Source: Arenicella xantha (GTDB taxonomy: Bacteria; Pseudomonadota; Gammaproteobacteria; Arenicellales; Arenicellaceae). Taken from it: 64,000 nucleotides of DNA. Shown one piece after another: positions 41,382-49,720 of this stretch. Both the position numbers and the translations under genes were made by a program. Each line of letters begins with the position of its first letter. The first letter of the stretch is position 1. The DNA lies in assembly GCF_003315245.1 (NCBI RefSeq), contig NZ_QNRT01000002.1:177245-241244 (forward strand). Reading direction: 5' to 3'. The notes beneath the pieces are model-generated. The model did not search any database. It was not told the DNA's origin and saw nothing but the letters and a program-made list of their open reading frames with translations.

Positions 41382-42350
41382 TTATCCAAAATGTTGAAAT
41401 CCTAAATCAGAATTAAGTTTAACGGGTTTTCCGTTTGCCAGTAATCTTACGGGTATAGCAGTTTTTTCGACCACGCTACCGATGCGTGTAAGCGGCACGG
41501 AAACAACATCTGATATAGCTAATATAGCTTCACGTTGTTTGCTTGGTGCGGTGAAGGCCAACTGGTAGTCATCGCCGCCGGCTAAAGCGGACTCGTAGCT
41601 GCCACCAGACTGTAGATAGGCTCGATACGTGTCAGACAGTGGCACTCGCTCCTGATGTATTTCAATACAGACCTGACTAAGACTTGCTACGTGAGCCAAA
41701 TCGGCCAATAAACCGTCTGAGATATCCAGCGCTGCCGAAGCTACTCCACGTAGCGCTAGACCCAGCGCAACTTGCCCAGTGGGACGATGCAATGCGGGCG
41801 CAATATTCGAGAGAGCCGATTCAGGCAACTCGATCTGCCCTAAAATTACTTTGAGAGCCAGCGCCGCGTCCCCCACCGTATTGCTTAGCCAAACATCATC
41901 ACCGAACTCAGCACCTGCTCGTGAAATAGCTTTACCTTTTGGCACTAAACCCATGATAGTTAACGATAAACAAAGAGGCCCCTTAGTCGTGTCACCACCA
42001 ATTAGTTGTACTCCAGCTGATTCCGCTGCGGCGTCAAGTGCATTAGAAAACGCGGCTAACCATGCCGCGTCTTCATGCGGCAAGGTCAATGCTAACGTTG
42101 CCCATTTAGGTTCGGCGCCCATCGCGGCCATATCGCTGAGATTAACCGCTAATAGCTTATAGGCAAGGTCAGCTGGAGCCACGCTAGGAAAAAAGTGGAC
42201 ACCTTCAACCATAGTGTCAACGCTAACCGCTAACTGCATTCCGCTAGGGACATTAACGACCGCGGCATCGTCACCAACACCGATCACTGTGTGCTCGGAG
42301 GTAGCACCGATACCCTTACAAAAACGGTCGATTATCGAAAACTCAGACAC
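41382..42350 (-). CDS. thiL: Thiamine-monophosphate kinase
   Basis: 322 residues. It phosphorylates thiamine monophosphate to the active cofactor. Visible blocks: GVGDDAAVV, AVSVDTMVEGVHF, LAVNLSDMAAMGAEP, LIGGDTTKG, ALDISDGLLADLAH and ALAGGDDYQLAFT, the PurM-like ATP and metal sites. It is 21 bases downstream of nusB. Confidence 0.95.
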   Translation of the reverse strand: MSEFSIIDRFCKGIGATSEHTVIGVGDDAAVVNVPSGMQLAVSVDTMVEGVHFFPSVAPADLAYKLLAVNLSDMAAMGAEPKWATLALTLPHEDAAWLAAFSNALDAAAESAGVQLIGGDTTKGPLCLSLTIMGLVPKGKAISRAGAEFGDDVWLSNTVGDAALALKVILGQIELPESALSNIAPALHRPTGQVALGLALRGVASAALDISDGLLADLAHVASLSQVCIEIHQERVPLSDTYRAYLQSGGSYESALAGGDDYQLAFTAPSKQREAILAISDVVSVPLTRIGSVVEKTAIPVRLLANGKPVKLNSDLGFQHFG

Positions 42351-42371
42351 CGTTATTCGCGCGCCTATTAG

Positions 42372-42803
42372 TTAGTCGGCCTTGCTACGTAGTGTATTAG
42401 CAAGCTTATCCATAACGCCGTTAACGAATTTATAGCTATGATCGGAACCGAACACTTTGGCCAGCTCGATCATTTCATTAAGCACAACCTTGGTTGGCAC
42501 ATCACTGCGATACAACAGTTCATAAGCACCAAGCCTTAGGATCGCTCGTTCCACGGGGTCGAGACTAGTGAAATCACGCCCAATGTAGGGGCTAATGGCG
42601 TCATGCAGAGCCGGCTCAACTTTCGGAAGCTCAGTCATAATCTCACGCAAATACTTGCGGTCGACGTTCTGCATGTCGTGAATTTGAGTGAACTGCCCTT
42701 CTATCTCGTGAGCAGCCTGTTTAGTCAGATCCCATTGGTACAGCGCTTGCACCGCTGCGCGGCGCGCATTATGCCGACTAGATAGCGGTTTGCTATTGGC
42801 CAT
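42372..42803 (-). CDS. nusB: Transcription antitermination factor NusB
   Basis: 143 residues from ATG 42803 (MANSKPLSSRHNARRAAVQA), one base after the ribH stop; the frame extends to 42839 but that Met lies inside ribH. NusB with NusE/S10 binds boxA RNA in rRNA antitermination. The conserved ends RRAAVQALYQWD and the C-terminal LRLGAYELLYRSDVPTKVVL and FVNGVMDKL are present. Confidence 0.95.
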   Translation of the reverse strand: MANSKPLSSRHNARRAAVQALYQWDLTKQAAHEIEGQFTQIHDMQNVDRKYLREIMTELPKVEPALHDAISPYIGRDFTSLDPVERAILRLGAYELLYRSDVPTKVVLNEMIELAKVFGSDHSYKFVNGVMDKLANTLRSKAD

Positions 42804-42804
42804 C

Positions 42805-43272
42805 TTAGAGCTTAGCCATAAGGTTAACCATTTCAACAACGGTCATTGCTGCTTCGGCACCTTTGTTACCAGCTTTAGTGCCGGCACGCTCAATCGCCTG
42901 CTCAATACTATCGACAGTCAACACACCGAATCCAACTGGAATACCTGTCTCCAGCTGTACAGAGTTAAGACCTTTAGCACATTCGCCAGCAACAAAGTCG
43001 AAATGAGGAGTCGAACCGCGAATCACAGCGCCAAGCGCAACCACACCGTGGTATTTACCGCTTTCTGCCATTTTTTTGACTGCCAACGGAATTTCGAAAG
43101 CCCCTGGCACATAGGCCACACTGATATTCGATGTGGACACGCCGTGGCGCTCCAACACATCGATAGCGCCGCCTAATAAGGCGTCACCAATAAAACTATT
43201 AAAACGCCCTAACACGATAGCGATGTTCTGGTCGTTGCCTTGCAACTCGCCTGTAATGACCTTGTGACTCAT
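42805..43272 (-). CDS. ribH: 6,7-dimethyl-8-ribityllumazine synthase
   Basis: 155 residues. It joins the ribityl-aminouracil with the RibB product 3,4-dihydroxybutanone phosphate. Blocks: [71 protein letters not shown] and [14 protein letters not shown]. It lies 43 bases downstream of ribBA and one base before nusB. Confidence 0.96.
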   Translation of the reverse strand: MSHKVITGELQGNDQNIAIVLGRFNSFIGDALLGGAIDVLERHGVSTSNISVAYVPGAFEIPLAVKKMAESGKYHGVVALGAVIRGSTPHFDFVAGECAKGLNSVQLETGIPVGFGVLTVDSIEQAIERAGTKAGNKGAEAAMTVVEMVNLMAKL

Positions 43273-43315
43273 AATTTTCTCTTTAACTCTATAATGCCGT
43301 GATTAGTATCGACGG

Positions 43316-44410
43316 TTATTTTTCAATGTATTCCACGATTTCGATATCGAATCCAGAAAGACCATGTGTTTTTCGTGCGCGACCCAAGACTTGGATCTTA
43401 CGTGCTCCAAGACTAGATAGTATCTGACTACCTGCGCCTAATAAGCGTAGATGTCCTTGACTTCCGGGGCGCTTATTATCTTTTATTTGATCGATATCGT
43501 AAATGATTTCATCTGCGCTTTGTGCATAGCGCAAGATGACCACAATACCAGTCCCCGCTTCCAATATATAGTCAACCGCGTCTTGAACTGGGAATGTGCT
43601 CTTATTGTTAAGCCCTTTCAAAACACTCAAGAAATCTGATTCCACATGGATACGCACTGGCACAGGCGTATCTGGGTCAATCTCGCCGCATACCAACGCA
43701 ACGTGAGTTTCGTCTCGTTCAGTATCTTGAAACAACACGGAACGAATGGTGCCATGTTCAGTGGGAATTTCAGTGTCATTGACAGGTACTACTGTCGGCT
43801 CTTTCTCCAACCGATATCGGATTAGCTCGGCGATAGAACAGATCTTTAAATCGTGTTCCTTGGCAAACTCGACTAAGTCAGGCATGCGCGCCATTGAACC
43901 GTCTTCATTGAGGATTTCGCAAATCACACTAGACGGATCACGATCAGCTAAACGCGCAAAATCAACGCCAGCTTCAGTATGCCCTGCTCGACTTAATACT
44001 CCACCGGATTGCGCCATAATCGGAAAAATATGCCCAGGCATAACGATGTCACCAGGCTTTGCATCGTGCGCTACCGCCGCTTGTACCGTACGCGCTCGAT
44101 CACCTGCGGAAATACCCGTGGTAACTCCTTCGGCGGCTTCAATAGACATGGTGAAATTGGTGGAAAAGCGCGCGCCGTTGTTGTCGCCGACCATCAGCGG
44201 CAAACCGAGCTGCTCACAACGATCTTCAGTCAACGTTAGGCAGATCAACCCACGTCCGTAACGAGCCATGAAATTGATGTCTTCGGGCCGAACTCGGTCC
44301 GCTGCCATCATCAAGTCTCCTTCATTTTCACGGTCTTCGTCATCAGTAATAATGACCATTTTACCGTTACGATAATCTTCTAAAATTTCTTCTATGCTGC
44401 TTAATGCCAT
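43316..44410 (-). CDS. ribBA: 3,4-dihydroxy-2-butanone-4-phosphate synthase with degenerate GTP cyclohydrolase II domain
   Basis: 364 residues. The N-terminal DHBP synthase (1 to about 205) is complete: TDDEDRENEGDLMMAA, ISAGDRARTVQAAV, PGHIFPI, and RAGHTEAGVDFARLA. The C-terminal part has the GTP cyclohydrolase II fold (EIPTEHGTIRSVLF, HVALVCGEIDP) but not the zinc Cys triad (usually a Cys, then CDC eleven residues on): the equivalent stretch reads VESDFLSVLKGLNNKS, and the catalytic HRQEGRG is replaced by RYAQSAD. It therefore likely supplies only RibB activity, with RibA encoded elsewhere. In the operon ribD-riboflavin synthase-MAPEG-ribBA-ribH-nusB. Confidence 0.9.
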   Translation of the reverse strand: MALSSIEEILEDYRNGKMVIITDDEDRENEGDLMMAADRVRPEDINFMARYGRGLICLTLTEDRCEQLGLPLMVGDNNGARFSTNFTMSIEAAEGVTTGISAGDRARTVQAAVAHDAKPGDIVMPGHIFPIMAQSGGVLSRAGHTEAGVDFARLADRDPSSVICEILNEDGSMARMPDLVEFAKEHDLKICSIAELIRYRLEKEPTVVPVNDTEIPTEHGTIRSVLFQDTERDETHVALVCGEIDPDTPVPVRIHVESDFLSVLKGLNNKSTFPVQDAVDYILEAGTGIVVILRYAQSADEIIYDIDQIKDNKRPGSQGHLRLLGAGSQILSSLGARKIQVLGRARKTHGLSGFDIEIVEYIEK

Positions 44411-44443
44411 GGGAATTCTCTTCGTTAAGTTCAGCGGAATTAG

Positions 44444-44836
44444 TTAAACCGACACAGGGATGTAAAACATCAGGAGGGTTATGCAGGCTTTGACGATTAC
44501 GCCTAAAGTCGCCAACACGCCAATTTGACGACAAATCATAAGGTTTTTAGGGTAAGCCATTCCAACGACGTGTAGTACGCGACCTATTAGTAAAATTGAG
44601 CCTAACCAGAACGCCTCAAACGACGATAAAGTCATGCTTTCAACCATCCACATAAGAAACAATGCAAATGGCACATTTTCACCAAAATTAGCATGTATGC
44701 GACTCGCCTTAATGAGTTCTATGTTGTCGCTTTCACCGTAAGCGACTCGATAACGAATTCGAAAACGAATTACGTTGAAGGCCAGCAGTACATACAAAAG
44801 TCCGAGTACGGCTGCAAATAATGGAGTTACAAACAT
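44444..44836 (-). CDS. MAPEG family membrane protein
   Basis: 130 residues with four hydrophobic segments and the MAPEG-like core RIRYRVAYGESDNIELIKAS followed by RIHANFGENVPFALFL. MAPEG proteins include glutathione-linked membrane enzymes, but bacterial members like this have no assigned substrate. It sits inside the riboflavin operon between riboflavin synthase and ribBA (33 bases to ribBA), so it is probably co-transcribed, though no functional link to flavins is known to me. Confidence 0.8.
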   Translation of the reverse strand: MFVTPLFAAVLGLLYVLLAFNVIRFRIRYRVAYGESDNIELIKASRIHANFGENVPFALFLMWMVESMTLSSFEAFWLGSILLIGRVLHVVGMAYPKNLMICRQIGVLATLGVIVKACITLLMFYIPVSV

Positions 44837-44887
44837 AGTGTGTTGTCTTGGTTATTTGATTTGTTTGAAGGCGATCGACGGGCAGAT

Positions 44888-45535
44888 TTAAGTAAATCCA
44901 TGCTCCGCCAAAAATGACTGACTAATACTAGACGTTGATGACTTTTCACCAGTCAATAAGCGCTCTAAATAGCGCGCTATTAAATCCACCTCAATATGTA
45001 CCTTGTCACCAATACTTAGGTCGCCAAGCGTGGTCACTTCAAAGGTATGCGGTATCACATTCACATCAAAGCAGTTATCGTTTACCGCGTTGACCGTCAG
45101 ACTGGTACCGTTGATCGTGATACTGCCTTTTTTCGCAATGTACCGTTTTAAATCATCAGGAACCTTAAAATCCATACGCCAAGAACGTGCATCGCCAGTT
45201 AATCCGATCAACTCAGCTAATCCATCGACATGACCTGACACTAAGTGTCCGCCGAGCCTGGTAGTTGGTAACAGTGCCATCTCAAGATTAACGCGTGTAC
45301 CAACTTGCCACTGTCCAATCAATGAGTGGTTGATCGATTCCAGCGACACATCGAATGAAAATTCATCGCCGTTAAGCTCGATGACCGTTAAGCAGACCCC
45401 ATTGACCGCAATACTATCACCGAGCGCAACGGTTCGGTCTTGATAGTCAGCAGCACGAATAGAAATTCGCACATCGCCGCCCACTGCGCGTTTGGCAGAG
45501 ACGGTCCCAATAGTTTCAACAAGTCCGGTAAACAT
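44888..45535 (-). CDS. ribE: Riboflavin synthase alpha subunit
   Basis: 215 residues (named ribE or ribC in different species). It dismutates two lumazines to riboflavin. Two lumazine-binding repeats are clear: MFTGLVETIGTV with LGDSIAVNGVCLTV, and VSGHVDGLAEL with KKGSITINGTSLTVNAV. It starts ten bases after the ribD stop. Confidence 0.95.
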   Translation of the reverse strand: MFTGLVETIGTVSAKRAVGGDVRISIRAADYQDRTVALGDSIAVNGVCLTVIELNGDEFSFDVSLESINHSLIGQWQVGTRVNLEMALLPTTRLGGHLVSGHVDGLAELIGLTGDARSWRMDFKVPDDLKRYIAKKGSITINGTSLTVNAVNDNCFDVNVIPHTFEVTTLGDLSIGDKVHIEVDLIARYLERLLTGEKSSTSSISQSFLAEHGFT

Positions 45536-45545
45536 AAGTATTTCG

Positions 45546-46688
45546 TCAGTCTTTAGTTACAAGCGTTTGCCAGCTGGCCTGATTGATCGCCGTCAAACAG
45601 ACATCTGGACCAACCATTTCAGCCGAGCGAATGTGAAAATCAAAGCGCTCTGCAAACGACAATGGTGATTCAAACTGAAACATGCTCTGAGCCTTATCGC
45701 CAAGCACACTGCCAGCGTAAAACACCGTCAGTTCGTCAATTAACCCTGCTTCCATAAAGGCGCCGCTCAAAGTTTGGCCAGCTTCGAGCAAGACTTCATT
45801 ACATTGCCAGTTACTCAACTCAGCCATGACATCATGCAGGTTGATGCGACCCGAGCTAGTATCATTTAACTGCACTACCTCGACTCCCGCTTCAGTTAAT
45901 GCACTGACTCGGTCGAGGTCTTGAGACAAGGTAAACACGATTAATTTTTGATCTGTGCCAATAATCTGCGCATCAATAGGCAGCTGTAAATGGCTGTCTA
46001 ATACCACTCGATATGGCTGACGCTCGGCGCCGTCTATGCGAACGTTCATATTCGGGTCATCGGCCATTACGGTACCGATACCGGTAACTACCGCCGAGCT
46101 ATTAGCACGTAGCTCCTGCACGGCAATGCGCGCTTCAGGACTCGTGATCCATTTGCTTTCGCCATCATAAGCCGCCGTACGCCCATCCAATGTTGCGCCC
46201 GTTTTCAACGCTACCCATGGCCGACCTCTCACCATTCGACTAACAAAACCGCGGTTTAACCAACGTGCTTCGTTTTCTAACAACCCATACTCGACGTCAA
46301 TTCCGGCGTCGGTTAGCAGCTCAAAACCACCACCTTCAACTAATGGATTTGGGTCTCGCATTGCCGCCACAACCCGAGAGATTCCAGCATCGACTAAGCC
46401 ATCTGTACATGGCGGCGTCCGGCCCTGATGACAACAAGGTTCTAGATTCACAAAAGCCGTACCACCGCGCGCTAATTCACCGGCCTGCTCAATTGCTAAG
46501 CGTTCAGCATGCGGCTCACCAGCCATATGATGAACCCCTTCCCCAACGATTTCCTTACCATTTACAATGATACAAGCGACTCGCGGGTTAGGTTGCGTGG
46601 TCGATGTGCCCTGCGATGCGAGCTCGAGGACTCGCTGCATGATAGACGTATCAAAATCACTTAAATTGTCATTTAGGTTACTATTCAT
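45546..46688 (-). CDS. ribD: Bifunctional diaminohydroxyphosphoribosylaminopyrimidine deaminase / uracil reductase
   Basis: 380 residues. The N-terminal deaminase carries zinc ligands H60 (PHAE, with E62 catalytic), C85 and C94 (PCCHQGRTPPC). The C-terminal reductase (from about 155) has RPWVALKTGATLDGRTA, WITSPEARIAVQELRA and LLEAGQTLSGAFMEAGLIDE. It performs steps two and three of riboflavin synthesis. It lies 26 bases downstream of nrdR, the usual order nrdR-ribD. Confidence 0.95.
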   Translation of the reverse strand: MNSNLNDNLSDFDTSIMQRVLELASQGTSTTQPNPRVACIIVNGKEIVGEGVHHMAGEPHAERLAIEQAGELARGGTAFVNLEPCCHQGRTPPCTDGLVDAGISRVVAAMRDPNPLVEGGGFELLTDAGIDVEYGLLENEARWLNRGFVSRMVRGRPWVALKTGATLDGRTAAYDGESKWITSPEARIAVQELRANSSAVVTGIGTVMADDPNMNVRIDGAERQPYRVVLDSHLQLPIDAQIIGTDQKLIVFTLSQDLDRVSALTEAGVEVVQLNDTSSGRINLHDVMAELSNWQCNEVLLEAGQTLSGAFMEAGLIDELTVFYAGSVLGDKAQSMFQFESPLSFAERFDFHIRSAEMVGPDVCLTAINQASWQTLVTKD

Positions 46689-46714
46689 AGCGTTGCATCA
46701 TACCGATCATAGTG

Positions 46715-47272
46715 TCAGGACTTGTGAGATTTATCGCTTGAGCTTGAGTGAGAGTCGGCTGGATTGATCGAGCGTGACTTGGTCTGCACTCTGGCTCTCG
46801 ATTCACGTCGCCCTCTCATTGTTTGTTCTTGCAGCCGTCTAATTTCGTCACTGAATGCATCAACGTCTTGAAACGAACGGTACACCGAGGCAAATCTCAC
46901 GTAAGCGACTTGGTCGACGTCGCGTAACTCATTCATTACCAGCTCGCCAATTTCACGGGCTGCAATCTCTCGCTCGCCACAGGTCAACAGGCTGCGCTTA
47001 ATTCGGTGTAAGATATTCTCAATTTCGTGCGATTCCACCGGCCGCTTTTCCAGCGCCCGCTCTAAACCTCGAGCCAGCTTAGACTCATCATAATGCTCTC
47101 GATCGCCGTTAGACTTTACAATATAGGGCAACTTGAGGCTGGCTTCTTCCAAGGTACTAAAACGCTCCCCACATGCCTCGCAAGATCGACGACGCCGAAC
47201 GGCATCGCGATCTTCGGTTAAACGCGAATCAATAACACGAGTGTCATCGTTTTGACAAAATGGGCAGCGCAT
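46715..47272 (-). CDS. nrdR: Transcriptional repressor NrdR, long C-terminal tail
   Basis: 185 residues. The zinc ribbon has C3/C6 and C31/C34 (MRCPFCQNDD, RRSCEACGERFS); the ATP-cone follows (PYIVKSNGDREHYDESKL). NrdR represses ribonucleotide reductase genes by sensing (d)ATP. Members usually have about 150 residues; here a basic and serine-rich tail of about 35 residues (RGRRESRARVQTKSRS, then DSHSSSSDKSHKS) is added. It lies between glyA and ribD, as often in gammaproteobacteria. Confidence 0.93.
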   Translation of the reverse strand: MRCPFCQNDDTRVIDSRLTEDRDAVRRRRSCEACGERFSTLEEASLKLPYIVKSNGDREHYDESKLARGLERALEKRPVESHEIENILHRIKRSLLTCGEREIAAREIGELVMNELRDVDQVAYVRFASVYRSFQDVDAFSDEIRRLQEQTMRGRRESRARVQTKSRSINPADSHSSSSDKSHKS

Positions 47273-47301
47273 CGTTGCTTACTGGTTAACTGAGTAATTA
47301 A

Positions 47302-48579
47302 TTAGTCGGCGTAATCATAGACAGGAAAACGTGCGCACAGCTCTAGCACTTCTGTTTTAACACGCTCCGCCACCGCTTGATCAAAACCACCGCTAGCATC
47401 AATAGTGTCCATTACGTCGGCCATCCAAGTTGCTAGACGCTCCATCTCGGGCACACCAAATCCGCGGGTAGTGATGGCTGGGGTACCAATGCGAATTCCG
47501 CTAGTCACGAACGGGCTTTGCGGGTCACTCGGCACACTGTTTTTATTGACGGTAATATTGGCCGCACCTAACGCAGCTTCGGCAGCTTTACCGGTAATGC
47601 CTTTTTGAACCAGACTGATCAAACTTAAGTGATTGTCCGTGCCACCTGAAACTGGGGAATAACCGCGCTCTTTCAAACCCGCCGCTAAGGCTCGAGAGTT
47701 ATCCAAAACGCACTGTTGATATTCCTTGAACTCAGGAGCCAGTGCTTCTTTAAACGCAACCGCTTTAGCCGCAATAACGTGCATTAGTGGACCGCCTTGG
47801 GTACCCGGAAAAACCCGAGAACTAAGCGCTTTCTCTAATTCAGGGTTACTTTTAGCCATAATGACGCCGCCACGAGGGCCGCGTAATGTCTTATGAGTTG
47901 TGGTGGTTACTACATCAGCTATCTGGACCGGGCTGGGGTATAGACCCGCTGCAATTAAACCCGCTACATGCGCAATGTCACACATCATGATTGCGCCAAC
48001 CTTATCTGAAATATCTCTAAATCGTTGCCAGTCAACGACGCGAGAATAAGCGCTGAATCCAGCAATAATCATTTTCGGCTTATGCTCTAGCGCTAATGCT
48101 TCGACTTGGTCGTAGTCAATTTCGCCAGTGGCTTCCACCAAACCATACTGCACTGAATTATAGAGACGTCCGGAGAAATTAATCTTGGCACCATGCGTTA
48201 AATGGCCACCATGGTCGAGGCTCATTCCCAACACGGTGTCACCGGGTTTTAATACCGCTTGGTAGACCGCAATATTTGCGGAAGAGCCAGAGTGCGGTTG
48301 AACGTTGGCGTAATCTGCGCCAAATAGCTCTTTAAGGCGAGCTATGGCTAAATCTTCAGCCACATCAACGTAAGCGCAACCGCCGTAGTAGCGCTTGCCT
48401 GGGTAACCTTCTGCATACTTGTTGGTTAACTTTGTGCCTTGTGCTTGCATCACCGCAGGGCTTGCGTAATTTTCTGATGCAATCAGTTCGATATGCTCTT
48501 CCTGACGCGTATTTTCATCACAAATCGCACTCCAGATCTCGGGGTCTGACTCAGCTATGGTATTGGCTTTTTTAAACAT
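47302..48579 (-). CDS. glyA: Serine hydroxymethyltransferase
   Basis: A 425-residue PLP enzyme converting serine and tetrahydrofolate to glycine and methylene-THF. PLP lysine in [13 protein letters not shown]; other blocks [41 protein letters not shown] and [17 protein letters not shown]. Shine-Dalgarno GGAGA precedes ATG 48579. The 170-base leader holds a hairpin at 48618-48650. Confidence 0.96.
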   Translation of the reverse strand: MFKKANTIAESDPEIWSAICDENTRQEEHIELIASENYASPAVMQAQGTKLTNKYAEGYPGKRYYGGCAYVDVAEDLAIARLKELFGADYANVQPHSGSSANIAVYQAVLKPGDTVLGMSLDHGGHLTHGAKINFSGRLYNSVQYGLVEATGEIDYDQVEALALEHKPKMIIAGFSAYSRVVDWQRFRDISDKVGAIMMCDIAHVAGLIAAGLYPSPVQIADVVTTTTHKTLRGPRGGVIMAKSNPELEKALSSRVFPGTQGGPLMHVIAAKAVAFKEALAPEFKEYQQCVLDNSRALAAGLKERGYSPVSGGTDNHLSLISLVQKGITGKAAEAALGAANITVNKNSVPSDPQSPFVTSGIRIGTPAITTRGFGVPEMERLATWMADVMDTIDASGGFDQAVAERVKTEVLELCARFPVYDYAD

Positions 48580-48617
48580 TAGGATTTCTCCGCAAAAAAT
48601 TTTAGAATCTGGCTAAC

Positions 48618-48650
48618 CGACGCTGAGGAATTAACTCTATCGAAGCGTCG
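48618..48650 (-). other. Hairpin in the glyA leader
   Basis: CGACGCT (48618-48624) pairs with AGCGTCG (48644-48650), a 7-bp stem with a 19-base loop, about 40 bases before the glyA start. There is no T-run, so it is not a standard terminator for secF; it may affect glyA mRNA. Not a recognised riboswitch. Confidence 0.3.
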
Positions 48651-48749
48651 ATTTACAATGTCTGTTGGCCCTCGGCCTCGGTTGTTTAACTCGCATCATT
48701 TACCCTTAGTAACTCGGCCATCAATCCTATGACGATTAAGGCGACTAGC

Positions 48750-49700
48750 CTAAGGCGTATACATAGTTGGGTCGTCTACACCTTCTTTTTCGACGATCTC
48801 AACCATTAAATCTTCGGCTTTAGCACCGAGTTGCAGTACCGCTGGGCTCGCAACGAAGATAGACGAGTAAGTACCAACTACGACGCCAATAATCAAAGTA
48901 ATGGCAAAACCTTGCAATGCTTCACCGCCGTACACGTATAACGCACCTAAAACCAGCAAAGTGGTCAGTGAGGTTAAAATGGTTCGCGTCAAAGTCTGAT
49001 TAATAGAGACATTCATAGTCTCAATAGTGTCGACATCACGTAACCGTCTAAAATTTTCACGTATACGGTCGAACACAACAATCGTGTCGTTTAATGAGTA
49101 CCCGATTACCGCCAACAATGCCGCCAACACGGGCATGGTGAACTCCAGTTGAATCAATGAGAACAGACCAACTGTGATCACAACATCATGCGCAAGCGCA
49201 ATTACCGAACCGAGTGAAAACTTCCACTCAAAGCGAAACGCCACATAGATCATCACACCAATCAGCGCGTATACCAACGCCAAGATGCCCTTCTCAAATA
49301 ATTCCTTACCAAAAGTTGGCCCTACAAACTCGACACTTTGCACCGTGCCGACACCAATAGCGGAGCCTTGCAGCAGGTCCACGACACGAGTGCTGACATT
49401 TTCATCACTGGTGCCGGCGGTGAGCGGTACGCGTATCAAGACGTCTTGGTTGCTTCCAAAGTATTGAACTACAGCCTCGGGAAAACCGCCCTGCTGCAGC
49501 ACAGAGCGCACGTCGGTAACATCTACGTCGTTGCTGTAGAGTAACTCCATCTTGGTACCGCCAGAGAAGTCGATACCATAATTGAGCCCCTTTGTTGACA
49601 AGGAATAGATGCCAACAACGAGCATTACTATCGAGAACACTAGGGCAATAAATCGCTTGCCAATGAAATCAATCGTCGTTTGTGATTTAAATAATTGCAT
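48750..49700 (-). CDS. secF: Protein translocase subunit SecF
   Basis: A 316-residue inner-membrane protein. With SecD it uses the proton gradient to pull proteins through SecYEG. Six membrane segments; family blocks GLNYGIDFSGGTKMELLY, SVEFVGPTFGKELFEKG, VIGYSLNDTIVVFDRIREN and TRTILTSLTTLLVLGALYVYGG. It lies 20 bases downstream of secD. Confidence 0.95.
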   Translation of the reverse strand: MQLFKSQTTIDFIGKRFIALVFSIVMLVVGIYSLSTKGLNYGIDFSGGTKMELLYSNDVDVTDVRSVLQQGGFPEAVVQYFGSNQDVLIRVPLTAGTSDENVSTRVVDLLQGSAIGVGTVQSVEFVGPTFGKELFEKGILALVYALIGVMIYVAFRFEWKFSLGSVIALAHDVVITVGLFSLIQLEFTMPVLAALLAVIGYSLNDTIVVFDRIRENFRRLRDVDTIETMNVSINQTLTRTILTSLTTLLVLGALYVYGGEALQGFAITLIIGVVVGTYSSIFVASPAVLQLGAKAEDLMVEIVEKEGVDDPTMYTP

Positions 49701-49720
49701 TTTGGTTTACCAATACTGCG

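Noticed and set aside
43273-46760. FMN riboswitch expected for riboflavin genes
   Set aside because: The gaps before ribH, ribBA, riboflavin synthase and ribD are too short and lack the conserved RFN segments.
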